A stretch of DNA of 64,000 nucleotides from Tyto alba (Eukaryota; Chordata; Aves; Strigiformes; Tytonidae). The notes under the pieces were generated by a model. The model made no database searches. It was given only the letters and a program-made list of their open reading frames with translations, and was not told the DNA's origin. Both the position numbers and the translations under genes were made by a program. Location: NCBI RefSeq assembly GCF_018691265.1, contig NW_024881296.1:7099427-7163426 (forward strand). The letters are read 5' to 3'. Shown piece by piece: positions 12,014-25,434 of the stretch. The first letter of the stretch is position 1. Every line of letters starts with the position of its first letter.

Positions 12014-13794
12014 ATATAAAAATACAGTCTTCCCAGAAGCGCACGTAGAAACCTCAGTGTACCATTTTTATACAACTTCTGTCAGGAGAGTAATCTTAAA
12101 ATATTTCCTTCAGTTCAGATGCATTCAGTTCAGTATTAATCCAGACAAATTTCTTTTATCTGTTCATAAAAAAAACAGAGAAAGTATATTAAAATGTTTA
12201 CAGTCAATAACTGTAAGCTTCCAACATTGCTTGTATATACACAATACCCCATGAAACTGGAACTAATGAGACTTGCTTTGCATGGTTTTCTATATTCTGT
12301 CTCCTTAAAACCAGACAAATGCAATAATTCCAGTTTCCCATGTGATGCCTACAGAACACGAGCAGTTTGAACCTGCATCTCTCTCCCGGGCTAACCAGTG
12401 CACACACACTGAATAGTGGACCACATTATGCCAAGCAGACTAGCCAAATACAATTCTCTCTGTGTTTCCTTCAATACTGACAGCAACTTAGATGCCTATT
12501 CTCTGTCTAATCAGAGCTTTTTTACGTAACATGAAAGAACAAAGCCATCTTTGAGACACCATTTTCAAGTTTGCTTGAAACTGGCTAATACACACAGGAG
12601 CTACTGGGGCAAGACTGGTAGGAAACATAAGTAGAATATATGAAACAGAACCTCAGGCAAAGAAAAGTGTTTTGTCCCATTTAAAATATAAATAACCTCT
12701 CCACTATGATTAATTCAGTGAATAACTGTATTTCATGCTTTTTTTTACTCTCTCTCCCTAAAGGAGATTTACTTACATTCCTTTATTTGGAGTGTAAACT
12801 ATTATTTAGCTGTGTAGAACAATTATAACTGTTTCTGTTACACGCTATTCCTCTGATTGGAAAACTAGACTGCTGACTCAGTTACTGTGCTAAAGAACAC
12901 GTCTGTTGTCTTCCGCAAGTAACAAAAAATAGTAGCCCTATTGATGTGTTAATTTGATTACAAAATTGGAATTGTAAGGATATAAAAATATTCATCAATA
13001 GCTTTAATCGTCTTAAGAACGTTCATGACTCTTGCTGTGAAGACGCATTTGCAGGCAGAGCCCATCCTTTAACCAATTCCATAAAACTAGACTACAATAA
13101 GAGGTAAGACAGCATGTTATATACTTCCTTTTCAGCTTGTGTTCACTGAACAAACATGCCAACATAATGATCTTTTAAGATGCTGCAAATAAGCATAATA
13201 TACATCTACCAGAGTTTTTTAAAAAAAAAAAGGTCAGGTCAAATTAGCCTGGAATATGAATTCTCCCCTTATACTTTCACCGAAATAAAGTGATAAGAAG
13301 AGCTCAGAAGGTAAGTGTTTTTTCCACTATATTTAATGCCATAAAAATTCTCAAAAAAAACCCCAAAAAGGAGTGAGGCAGGGGGCAAAGGAATAATATA
13401 AATCAAAACTTGATTATTTTTCTGCTTCTCAGAAATCAACATGAAATTGTATTTGATACAGCACACTGTAGGACTCTTCTACCATAATGGGTTAATAAAC
13501 AAGTTAGAGTCACAGTGGCATCATGACTGACAGGGCTTCTATGTAACTATTACTAGGAATGGGAAGTCATAACAATCTATCATTGCAGCTTACTTTCACT
13601 ACATACAAATTCCTCAGAACTCCTGCTTGATGGTCAACTATGTCAATTAAAACAAAGTTTTTGGTTCCTTACAGGAGTCTAAAAGATTGTTTAAACAACT
13701 GACATGTTTATGAAAACAGTATTTCAAAAGCAGCATGTAGGACTTTTAAACATTGACTTTTGAAAATATAGTACAAAAAGGAAAATGTCAGTTA
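12014..13794. other. Unassigned noncoding DNA upstream of the SIPA1L2 coding start
   Basis: No exon, RNA gene or known repeat is recognised. By position it is SIPA1L2 first intron or 5' UTR/promoter-proximal sequence. It is not CpG-rich, so it does not look like a typical CpG-island promoter. Short open frames at 12.06-12.41 kb overlap on both strands and are treated as chance. Confidence 0.6.
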
Positions 13795-14382
13795 CAGAAT
13801 CATAGAATAGTTTGAGTTGGAAGGGTCCTTCAAGGTCATCTGATCCCAAACCTCTGCCACAGGCAGAGACATTAGACCAGGTTGCCCCAAGCTCCATCCA
13901 ACCTGGCCTTAAATCCTTCCAGGGAGGGGGCAGCCACAGCTGCTCTGGGAAACCTGTGCCAGTGTCTCACCACCCTCAGAGTGAATAATTTCTTCCTTAT
14001 ATCTAATCAAAATCTACTCTCTAAGTTTAAAACCATTACCCCTTATCCTATCCTTACACTCCCTGATAGAGTCCCTCCCCATCTTTCCTGTAGCCCCTTT
14101 TAAGTACTGGAAGGCTGCTATAAGGTCACCCCAGAACCTTCTCTTCTTCAGGTTGAACACCTCCAACTCTCTCAGCCTGTCCTCACAAAGGAGGTGCTCC
14201 AGCCCTGCCCCCCCACCCCCCCCACCCCGATCATCTTCATGGCCTCCTCTGGACCTGCTCAAGCAGCTCCATGTCCTTCTTATACTGGGGGGCCCCAGAG
14301 CTGGACACGGCAGTCTAGGTTGGGCCTCATGAGATCAGAGTAGAAGGGGAAGAATCCCTCTATCTGCTGGCCACACTCCCAT
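13795..14382 (-). mobile_element. CR1 LINE 3' fragment, antisense on plus strand
   Basis: Starts with the reverse complement of the CR1 3' end (AGAATCATAGAATAGTTTGA then GTTGGAAGGGTCCTTCAAGG), followed by the antisense of the 3' UTR and the end of ORF2 (GGAGGGGGCAGCCACAGCTG; TCTTCTTCAGGTTGAACACC). It is among the better-preserved copies in the window, of the chicken CR1-B/F general type. It carries an internal C-rich stretch at 14.20-14.23 kb. Truncation at about 14.38 kb is the usual 5' truncation of LINE insertions. Confidence 0.95.
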
Positions 14383-15434
14383 AGTAGTTATCCTTTAAGG
14401 TTTTTCTCTTTGCACAGTAAGAATTTGGCAACTCACAAACATAATTTCCCTATAGATGTTCGTACTATTTATTATAAACCAATTTTGTTTGCTGAATTTA
14501 ATAAACTATTACTTCCACAAAGAATGCTGTCAATATGACCATGAGTACCTTTCTCTTCAGGCCTGTACAGTCCTTTTGGTTAAGTTCTTCACTTCTCTCT
14601 CTTCAGCTCATCCTAGCATTTACAAATGGAATCACTGACAGATATGGTCAGAAAAGAAAAGCTGGATGCCTACCCTGCTGTTGTGCTCCTGCCAACCCTT
14701 CCCACTAAGGCTGCTGGATGTTATGCAAATAACTTAAGTTCCTTCCACACAGCTACAAAGACTTCCTTCTGAGCTCAATACAGCAGCTGGTTTGTTAGCC
14801 ACAGTTACAGTTCTTTAACATGGAATGATTCCAAGTTTCCTGGGGACCTGGATATATGCCCACAAATGTTCCCGTGCCAGTAGCAGAGCAATGAATAAGA
14901 ACTTTACTATTGGACTATCCTGTCAAAAGGAGGCTGTTTGGTAATGCTGCCTCATGTCAGCCTTGATAGATGGAAATGAATTATTTAAGAAGTCTTTCTG
15001 TGATCATTTTGTTGATCAAGACTTTGGAAATCTGCCCCTATTATTATGTAATGTTATCATCCTAAAAAGAATGCATAATTTGGATGAAAGCATTAATCTC
15101 TACTATTTATCAAGATGACAATTCTATAAACCATGACTCTCAAGCTCTACTAATCTTAAAAAATTGAAAGTGCAATTTGATAAAATAGGAGCATAGGCAG
15201 GAATAATATGCTAAAAGCTGAAGATCAGACATTTAATTTGCATTCAATTGATTCTACTCAGCATCTTCTGTGTGCTCAGAGTTTGGTTAGTTTCCAGTCT
15301 TCAAAGAAGCACATAGTAGGTAGCAGCGTTACATATTTTGCCAGTAAAGCAAAGTAGCAGTTACAAAATGGCTACTTTATGGGAATCCCAAGTTTGCAAT
15401 AAAATTCTGCTTTCAGGCCCATACTTTTAAATGA

Positions 15435-15505
15435 AGAAAAAAACCCCAAAACAAACAAACAAAAAAACCACCCCTACAAAACAAACAAACAAACAAAAAA
15501 AAAAC
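15435..15505. repeat. A/C-only simple tract, (CAAA)n-like
   Basis: Low-complexity run of A with interspersed C, mostly CAAA units and CCCC interruptions. It has no coding potential and could be the remnant of a retroposon A-tail or a simple expansion. Confidence 0.9.
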
Positions 15506-18500
15506 AGTGCAAAGGAGAAATTAATATGCTTTGTAAGCTATCTGTTTTCACAAGTTTTGGACCAGATAACCCACTGAACAAATCTGTCATGAGATATCAT
15601 TTCCTAAAAGTAAGGTTGCCACTAGAAAAAAAGATAATTAATTTCTGAAAAAGAAGGAAAGCATACAAAAGAAGTTTTTTAATGCTAGTTCAAATTTGTT
15701 TCAGTTTGCTTACTTTTGAAAGCAGACTACATTAGCAAATGTTTTTAAATTTACATATTTTCAATATATTTATTAACAATATCTATTTCTTAACGATTCC
15801 TAAATCGGAACTATCCAATTTTCAGAAGCAAAATGAGGGGTATGCCTGATTTTCAAGCCATACTACTTATTTGTATTCCCAAGTCAGAAAATTCTGGTCA
15901 CAGTGAACTGTGATATCATATCATAGGCAGTTGATTATGATGTCACACAGGAGAATTATTACTGCAGATAGGAATACAGAAGAGAAAAATGAGTTCTTCA
16001 TGCATTTGTTTTCATGCAAATGTCTTTAGAAAAGCATGATATTTAAGCATAATTGTCTTTAAATAGAATATTTCTGTCAAAGTTTTCCATGAGGCACAGT
16101 GAATATTAAAGGATAACACTAACTATAATTGAGCCATTTATTCATTTTGCAGCTGTGGAAAATGGATTGGAAATAATACAATGAACAAATTATGAGCACA
16201 GTTCATGAAAAAAAATGGTTCAAATTATTATACATCAAATTTACAATTAAAGCTATAACTACTACAGTATAAATGGTTACTTCTCATATGCATATTTCAG
16301 ATACTTGATTAATATGCAGACATAGACAAGAGGCAGAAGCAGCATGGGAAGCTCCTCATTTGACTAATAGCAATATATATGAGCTGCTGTATAGTGAGTA
16401 TTTGTTGCACACTTCCTTAGTTGTGCTGTATTTCTTCACATTTACAGTTTTGGCTTGCAAGAGAAATTCAAGAGTAGAATCTGAAAAGAATCCTTTGTTG
16501 AAATGACAGTTACAGAAATGTATCTACAGAGTAATCCACCAACAATCATTGCAGAGCTTAGCTAATTTGGGGTTTGAGGGGAAAGAGCTACAACTAAGAG
16601 TGACAACAGCCTTCATGATTCTCAGTGCTGGTGTAAGACCATCACATTTCTTATCAAAACAGTGGAATTGCACTAGTTTGGGACTGGTGCAAGACTTGGG
16701 GTAAAACTAACTAACTAGCTAAATCTTACTCGTTCTTCAAATACAGTTCCCCTCTTCAACAAAGAAAATGGCAGATACATGTAAATATTGAGACAGAGAT
16801 GCAACATGTAATTTTTCAGCAATGGATCTTTGGAACAGAACTTTGAATTCCACAGCAGTTCGGTACTGTTCAATGAAAGGTTGTTTATTTTTAAGAATGA
16901 GACCTCCAATCATAACTCTTCTCCTTCATTCACAGGCTGAGAAAAATCTCATCATCATCTACGGGAATAATTGTATAAGATCTAACAGTAAAAAAACCAG
17001 ACTCCTCAAAAATGTTATACTTATGTTTATCTTGTTGTAAAGATTACCCACTTGTCACACTGGCTTTTCCAGAGAAAATAATTTAATAACTCACACCACT
17101 TTCCAACTACTAAATACTAAACTGGGTGTTTGTTTAAAAAATATGCTACAGCCATTTACTAAAAGAACTAAAAAAGAGATTACGAAATATATACTTGCTT
17201 TGGTGTAACTCATTATACCAAAGAATACCTATCACAAAGCTGTAGCGGTTTCTCTTTAGCATATCTTCCATTATCTTCCCTGAATATTCTCTCCTATACA
17301 TTGTATCTCAATTCTTGCTTTGTTTCATTAAAAACCACTCTTTAAATTTTTCTTCAAGCAACCTAGGTTATCTCTCAGTGATTAGCAATGTTTTATATAG
17401 AACTATTACTGACTATAGCATTACTGTCACTGATTTTAAACTTTGATAGAAATCACCTTCTGTTACTGAAAAACATATTAATCTAAATTTGTGACTGTTT
17501 TAGCACTGTATTTTCTTAGAATATTAATATTGTTCCATTAGCACAAGTTTTGACACTGAGATGCATCAAGGCTAATTCAATTTCCAGAACAAACTGGATA
17601 TCCTCCTATCCTTACAGCTCTATTATAAACAGTTCAATTATGCAGCCTATGTAGAGTTTAACTATGAAACTGGAATTGAAGTTATATCCTGTTCAGGTTG
17701 AACCATGTAAAGTAGCAGAGTAAAATCACAATTATGTTGAAATCAACAGCAAAATTACCACTGACTAACACACTGAAAATCTGTCATTTGTACTCCTCCA
17801 ATTCAGTTCAGTTACTTTTAACTGAAATTATGGAACCTAACAAAATACAGTAAAGTCTACAACATAATGTAATTAGTGAGGTAAAAAGGAAACATCTTAA
17901 TATGGAGTTCTTAAACCAAGGAATTTTTCCAGAAAAGGGTTGAACCAACCTCTTCATAGAATATTAACCAATATAATTTTTTTGCAGTCTTTAATAATTG
18001 CAAATAGAAGCTATATACCTGTCAGTCAAATTCTTGTAGCAGTAAAAATGTTAAATAAACAGAATCCAAACTGTCTTTGTTTCCTTTCATTCTTTCCATT
18101 CATGAACCTAGGTGTCAAAGGGAAGGATAACAAAAAAGAACCCTATTTATTGCGCATTAAATAATCTGTTTTCTACAGGGAGACTAAAATGACATCCAGA
18201 ACAAAATTTAAATGCATGTGCATTATCTCTTCAGGACAGAAATAAGTATGGCAGACTGGATGACTCTACGACATTTCCCTACCTTAATGTATTTAGATGT
18301 ACTATCTCTATGCCTCCAACATTTCATAGTAATTACAATTTCCTTGTAAATATATTTATCCTTAAAATACTGATAATACAGAATTTTAATTCCAGTTTCA
18401 TCTTTGAGAATGAAGTGTCTTCAACACATAATGATACACATGTCATAAACAAGATTCATACAACGAAATACCAGTCAGAAAATAAATGTAAGTAAATTTT

Positions 18501-19653
18501 GTATAATACTTTATATATTCAGTGTAGTTCAAGAGCTTGCTAAGTAAGGAGTAAAAATCTGTTTGTGTGACATGTATTTTTCCTCAGCTAGTAGAACATA
18601 TTCAGTAAGACAGTTGAGAATAGCCAGAGCATGAATTATTCTGGAAAAGTAAAGACGATTCAGTTATAACACTGAAACATTGCATTGAGGCAAGTTCCAC
18701 TCAAAAACAACAAAAAAGTAATTTTCAGTGGTCTTAAGATAGTTGGACAACCTCTGAATCTTCAAAAGAAACAGTACTGTCTACAGGCTCAGAAATTGTC
18801 ATACGTCCACTGATTCTTGAATTGCCTCTTCCTGCCTGAATGCAAGTATTCTCATTTAAATTGTACAATCCCCAAGGCAGGGACTATTTCTTTGTCCTGT
18901 TCCAACAGGATCCTCATACGATGACCCCACTGTACAAGATGCTAAATACTATGATAATCCAGTTGGTAAACAACAAGTGTATCAAGTCACTTTCAGAGGC
19001 AAAGCTCAGAAAGGTAAAGACAGGACTTGTGCACCACATTTACATCATTCAAATAGAAGGAAAAGGACTACCATGTACTGACTCTAAGCAGTCATTTGCA
19101 TAATCCAAAAGGAGAGTCAGTAGTTGCTGAATAACCAGTTGCATGAAAATGAGCTTTTACCAACCAATTGTATGCATTGGGATAACGCTCAAAAGAGAAT
19201 TTCAGCATCTGTAAATCGATTAGCAGAAGATTATGCAGAAAGAAAAACATTCATACTGTATATTGAGAAAAGAACATACTACATCTGTTCAATTTCAAAA
19301 CAAATTCTTTACCATCAAGTTGATAATACACATTGACAAATACTAAGAATGCTATGGGTTTTTTATGTAGTTTTCATAAAATACTCCTAGAAGCAAAAAG
19401 CAGCTCAGCAATTTAGAAGAAATAATGGAAGCATATCGCATTATTTTCAAACAATGAAAAGAACCTATTCTACCTTTTTTGAGAATTAGTCACATCATAA
19501 ATTATCTTTTTTGTTATAATTCTAGCTCAGTGCACAAAATGAATTTTGAAATTCCAACAGAAAAGCACTCTGCCCAAGAGTAGGTGTAGAGAAAACCAGG
19601 GGCAAAGAAAAAAACAACCCACAGAATATTAAGAAATGTCTTGTCCCTTTCCT

Positions 19654-19742
19654 AAAAACAAAACAAAAACCAAACAAAAACAAACAAACAAAAAAACAAG
19701 AACAAAAAAAAACAAACAAAAAACCAAACAAACAAACAAAAG
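19654..19742. repeat. A/C-only simple tract, (CAAA)n-like
   Basis: About 89 bp of CAAA, CAAAAA and CCAAA units. The phenylalanine-rich minus-strand frame across it (19522-19731) is an artefact of this tract. Confidence 0.9.
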
Positions 19743-21768
19743 AACTGTAAGAATTTTTGCCCTCACAATATATAATAAATTGCTACACATGGAATGATGT
19801 GGTAGAAAAATTAGGAATTGTTAAATATTATCTACACTTACCAGTCTACAAAAATTTGAACAGAGGGGGAGTTCTAACATAAAAATATCTTCAGTTAATT
19901 TCTCTAGAAAATATAGTGTTAACACATTCAGCCAAAGTTATCTCAAATCTTTTTGGGGATATGCCTGTAAGATTGTTTTCACATACTACATAAAATCATT
20001 TTTGATTATTCTGAAAAAAATTAAGAATATTGAAGTTGGCACCTCCTGGGGTATCTGAAGAAATGGTTTTTAATTCAAGGTTGATAGTAAAAGAGAGATG
20101 TGCTAACATTTTAACCATTTTTCACACTCAGAGGTAGAAATTTGGAAGCCGGTTCAGAGGCTGCACTGAAGTTGAATAAGGAGTCAAGTACTCAAAGAGG
20201 AGAAATTGTTCAGTAAGAGAGAGTAAGATTGCAAACTTTAACTTCTCAGAGTCAATATGCCACAAAAATTCCAAAGAGGCAATTCCACTTTTTAGAAGTC
20301 TACTACAGTAAGACCCAGAATAAAGCTTTTTCATCCACTCAGTGAAAAGATAAAACAATAAATCTATTAAACAGCTGAGGCTGCCTATTCCACAAAGCAG
20401 GTTTCAGATTCTGACACAGTACTCAAGAGAGCTTTTGATACATACAAAGGCATTTTTAGCCAGAACAAGAAAGTTCTTTTATATGTTTCTATTATAACTG
20501 TTTCACGGTAAAATGATGCTTGAGGCTGGAGCAGAGATGAAGCCTGCCATGTTCACACTGGAGAGGTCAGACTATTTTCATTGTCCTAAGCACTTGGATT
20601 CCACAGTATGAGCTCACAAACCCATACACTGGACATCATCTTAAGAGATCACCAAATTCCTCCAAAGTGCAAAACACTAGCACTAGAACAGTATTAATGC
20701 TACTTCCACCAAAAATCCTCTCACCCATGCATCATGAGACATACTGCATATGACTTTTAACGGCATCTAATTTTTTGAAGTAGAAAGAGCGATCCTCCTT
20801 AAAGCAAAAGACACACACTGTACATCCATCAGTAAAAGAGATAACTAAAGAGGGTACATGAATTTTAATCCTGGGGACACAAACAGCTTGATTCTGAGGA
20901 ACAAAATCCCTGTTCCATTCCAAAAATCTTCTGTTTTGAAAAACTGAAAAAGGTTGAACTTTTGTATTGTTTATGTTAACAAGAAATTAGTATGTCATCC
21001 TACAGGTCTCCATATACTTATTTGCAGTAGACCTTACCAGCTCAAAATAATCAGATTTTTGCATTTACAGTATATGTACAAGAATGTATTTTACAGATAA
21101 CCTCCCAAAGGTCCATCAACTGTATAAAACTACAGGTACTACAGAACATCTGGATATGACATTAATACTCAGTGCCTACAAAGTTACATTATTTTGTTAT
21201 ACATACTATTTTATCCCATTTCCTGTTATACGTAGATATCTGAGAGAAAACTGCAGTGATTCAAATAACATTTGAAAACCTTTGCTAAACATAGATTTGG
21301 TTTAAATTTGTCCTCATATTTTCCCCCCAATATCAAAGACACATTCGTGTTCTTTGTGAGTTTTCCTGTAATAACACTGTATCTGATGATACTCAAGCTG
21401 GTCTACCAGAGGACTCCAATTTCTGTATTTATCAGAAAGGCTCACACAAAGTTAATTGTTCCAGCTTCTTTTGAAAAAGCACCCAAACTATTCCAGAAAA
21501 ACACTATTTTGGAGGTGCTCTAGAGAATTCCTACGGACAGGCCTTACAACTGCAGGCCTGTGACAGCAAGAGGGTTATCCTCCAGCTCTTACCTGTTACA
21601 TGACCAGGCAAATCACAAATGTGCTATACAGCCTCTCCACATATATGCAAGCATCATCCAGTGATTCCTCAAACAATCTACAGCTGCCCAACAAAATGCA
21701 CAAATGCAATGTGCTGATCCCCTTCCCTTCTGCTAGACCTATTCCATTCACCTGACATTTCCAAACAT

Positions 21769-21870
21769 CACCTGGCACCAAACAATACAGTTTGGGCAAA
21801 AAGCACCTCTGAGACAGACAGCCTAGAGGTCAGTAGTTCTACACCTTCATACAGTTATTACCCAGTTCTT
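21769..21870. repeat. Copy 1 of an uncharacterised dispersed direct repeat
   Basis: Begins CACCTGGCACCAAACAATAC and aligns along most of its length with 23103-23205 in the same orientation. Shared later motifs are CTCTGAGACAG and AGTTCTACA-type sequence. It does not match the CR1 3' sequence I know. It may be a fragment of an old interspersed family or a local duplication. Confidence 0.7.
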
Positions 21871-23102
21871 ATCAAATGAGTATTTATAACAACAAACACA
21901 GTGTTTCTCAACATTTTTCAGAGTGTAGCTCCTGTTAGAAGTCCTGTCTTTGTGCCATCCCGACCAGCCAGTTCCTCTAGGATGGATGAAAACAACCTGT
22001 AATTATTAAATGCAAACATAGGTGTTCACTTGAATGTTCTTCAGAAACTGAGCTGCTGCAGCTAACACCAGTTTTTCTAACATTTTGAAACCTCTGGTCA
22101 AAGAGTGAATCACAAAGTGGATAAATACAGTTTTAGAACTTCAAGTTAGTTAATTTCGGGGGGGGGGCACATGGCAAAAAGATCCACTTCCTTGTTAAAG
22201 CAAAGAAGCATTTGAATAATCTCACCTATCATGAAAGTTCACAACAATGGAACAAACCTAAAAGAACGTGCTCTCCCACTAATTAATAAAGAAATATTTA
22301 ACACTGCCCATAACAACAGATGGAGTGTTCAAAAACTGAAAACACCCTAGAGCTTGGAAGAGATCTGAACTATTCAGTAGGAACACAGTACAGAAGCACA
22401 TTCTATGGAAAAAATAGAGATACTAGCTTTGCTTCTGTTTCTTATGTTTTCAAGAAAGCAAAACAGAAAATAAGTTTTATGCCATGTCATTTGGCAGTAG
22501 AATGGCTCTGATGTCATAGTTCTGAATTATTTTTAGTAGTAATGAAGTGGTTGATTAAAATAAGTTTTAAAGAAAAAGGAAACATTAGCTTTTTTTTTTT
22601 TTTAATTTTTAAATGGAAAATGTTTTAGTTTGACCTTGGTTCTTTACTGACTGGCAGGAACTGTGAGGTAGCATAAACTGACAATATTTCTGACCAGTTT
22701 TAAACTGTCTGGGGTTCCGCAATTTCAGATGTCATCAAGTAATTTCTCATGTACTTCTGCATTGCTTTAGAGCTGTACAGTATTTTTTCCTGTCACTGCA
22801 CATCAAGATATTTTAGAGAAGCTATTTTCTGAGAACAGAGATTTTACTTTTTTCTATCCTTTCTCTGAATCAAAAGAGCAGAAATTCCATACGGAAAGGA
22901 AATACGCTGAAATTTATGGTGATCATAATACATTTAATTCATACAGTCTTACTACATAAAAATAATTTTGTTATTAATTGTACAGTTTAAATTTCGAAAG
23001 CAGATTTCGCAATATTAACAAAATACATTAAATATATTGGTAGTTACCAAATAACTTGGTAACTTGTGTCCACATGATGTTTCCAAGCACATGCAACTGG
23101 AC

Positions 23103-23205
23103 CACCTGGCACCAAATAATACAGCTTAGGCAAACAAGTGCCTCTCTGAGACAGCTAACCTACAGGCCAGTTGTTCTACAGTTTTGTAGAGTCACAGTTC
23201 TTTTT
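23103..23205. repeat. Copy 2 of an uncharacterised dispersed direct repeat
   Basis: Begins CACCTGGCACCAAATAATAC. The first roughly 75 bp match copy 1 with only a few substitutions and small indels (by eye around 80-85% identity); the ends diverge. The spacing between copies is about 1.33 kb. Confidence 0.7.
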
Positions 23206-23508
23206 CAATAAATAAAATCTTTTCACATAATTCTAGGCATAAACAGAAGAACAGCAGCTGGAGTGAGAGAGTTGCTAGCAGAATGTTGTTCTTCATTTTT
23301 CAGCAGTCCACTCAAATTGAGCACAACTTGATAGCAATAAAAAGTCATTACCATCTGTTCAGTGATCATTTGATATCTTATCTAGAATGAAATTGTTGTT
23401 GATCTAAAAAACTTGTTATCAGTGAGACTTAAAAGGGTCGAAACATAAAATAATTTTGGTTAAAGTTTTATGTAAACTTTATGGATCACTTCCTTCCACT
23501 CCACCCGC

Positions 23509-23558
23509 CAAAAAACCCACACAAACAAACAAACCAACCAACCACAAAAAAGCCCCAA
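23509..23558. repeat. A/C-only simple tract
   Basis: CAAA and CCAA units in a roughly 50-bp run with CCC interruptions. Simple sequence only. Confidence 0.85.
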
Positions 23559-23989
23559 TAAGATAGCTTAATCATTGTTCTACAATTTTGCACTTAGTTA
23601 ACTGAAAGCATGTGTCAAAATGTCAGAGAATTTTCTGTAATTGTTCTGCTGAGAAAATTTATTATGTACTTTCATTTCAAATAGGAAGAAAATAACTGTC
23701 TTCAAGATTATAGTGTAGAAACACAACTCCAAATTTCTGAGCCAGATCAGCAAGACTTAATTTTCCTAAATTGTAAAGAAGACTTCTCATTGTATGTATG
23801 CATTTTCCAGATAAAGTCATCATTGTGAATGATGTTAAGGAATGTAGATTCAATGTTGTATTCCTTCCTGTTACAGAGACATTAAATAAAATGTCTAAGC
23901 CTTTCTTGATTCTGAGCATGATGACAATGGAGTAAAGTACAACTCTAAAAGTAAGCTTTAAATATTTCACAAACCGTATTTCTTTGCCC

Positions 23990-24013
23990 TCCCCCCCCCC
24001 CCCTTCCCTCTAA
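23990..24013. repeat. Poly-C run in a pyrimidine tract
   Basis: An uninterrupted run of about 14 C flanked by CCCT/TTCCCTC. The run length is likely polymorphic and prone to assembly error. Confidence 0.9.
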
Positions 24014-24077
24014 CTATTCTCAGTCTTATCTCTTTCTTTGGATTTGGAAAAAAACCTCTCATACAGGGTGACACATG

Positions 24078-24116
24078 AGATGATAGCTACAAGCTATCAT
24101 AAGTGTGCTATCATCT
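24078..24116. repeat. Nested inverted repeats
   Basis: Outer arms AGATGATAGC (24078-24087) and GCTATCATCT (24107-24116) are perfect complements. Inner arms ATGATAGCT (24080-24088) and AGCTATCAT (24092-24100) are also perfect and compete for the same left arm. Nothing in the context indicates a function. Confidence 0.8.
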
Positions 24117-25176
24117 TCCTAATGTACTGCTTTATGATGAGGGGCCAAAAGGCAAAAATTTTGGAAAAAGAAGTCTTGCTTTAAGATGACTTACTGAAAT
24201 ATTCAGTAATTTACCTTAAAATAGCTCTCTGAACACACTAATAAGAAATAACACTATTAGGAAGCACAAAAAGTATACCAAAACCAATTGGTCCACTTTT
24301 GGTAAGCATGGGGAATGTTAATTATAAATTCACATTCATCTGGAATAGCTTGCTTTTATAGGGCCAATTTAGTTTTAACTTTTGCTTTTAAAATTCTGAT
24401 TACATAACACCCCATCCAATAATTCAGACACTGAATTTTATATTTGATTTATCAAGTTCTGCTCCTTATGTAAATTAAAACGTTCAAATAGGAGGGTATA
24501 ATTAACCGATCCAAAGTGTTCACACACAGGCATAGTAATGCAGTGTAGGCATTGTAAAAAATCTGCCTCTGAATTTCATTATTGGCCTTGATTTAGCATA
24601 AAGTTTCTGGTCAGCCAACAAACTGTATATCATTCATGTAGACTGCACATTTCTGGAACTGTTTTTACTTGGTGTCAGTGCATATCTCCCTCTTTTTTGC
24701 AGCATATTTGCATTATGGAGACTACAGATTTATTTTGAATTTAGAACAGAACAATCACATTTGCTAAATTTCTGACTCTTGGAAAGCTCATATTAGATAA
24801 GAGAAACTACACAGTTGACATATAACCTAAGTAAATGGCATTCCTTCTCTTTCCCAATGCATACTTATCTACTTTATCAGTAAAATCCAAAAATTATTTT
24901 TTCCCCTCAAATTCAGGATATTATCAAATAAATTCTATTTTCTTTATACCTAGAGAAATGTTTTCCCCCTAAATTGGACTCTGACTGCATATTTGTCAAC
25001 AAATTATAAATTGCTTACAAAAGATCTCAGCTATTCATGTCAACATAATGCATGACCTTTTAAGAAAAGTATCCTTATCTAGGGCAATTCATAATGCAAG
25101 TGATTTTAAAGGATTTTCTACAGAATCTGTTCAGCTAGCTTTTCTGTATTTTTAAACAAATAAATGTACATGAGAG

Positions 25177-25200
25177 TTAAAAACCAAACCAAACCAAAAC
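25177..25200. repeat. (CCAAA)n short tandem repeat
   Basis: About four CCAAA units. Simple sequence. Confidence 0.85.
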
Positions 25201-25368
25201 TACCAAGGCAATTAAAGATGCACTAAAATATCTATACAATAAGTTAATGTGATTTCTGCTGGCTTAAATAAAGTATAATCAGTAGTCCTCTGCAATGCAA
25301 AAGGCAATAAAAATCAAAATAGTCGAAGACTTACAAGCCATCAACTGTGATAAATTATTTTTCACCTT

Positions 25369-25434
25369 AAAAAAAAAAACACCGAAACAAAACAAAAAAA
25401 AAAAACAACCAACCACCCAAGCCCCAACCCCAAA
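25369..25434. repeat. A/C-only simple tract
   Basis: A runs with C interruptions grading into CCAACCACCCAAGCCCCAAC. It has the same style as the tracts at 15.43, 19.65, 23.51 and 28.25 kb. Confidence 0.85.

Noticed and set aside
19522..19731. Phe/Cys-rich minus-strand frame
   Set aside because: It is encoded by an A/C simple tract read on the other strand.
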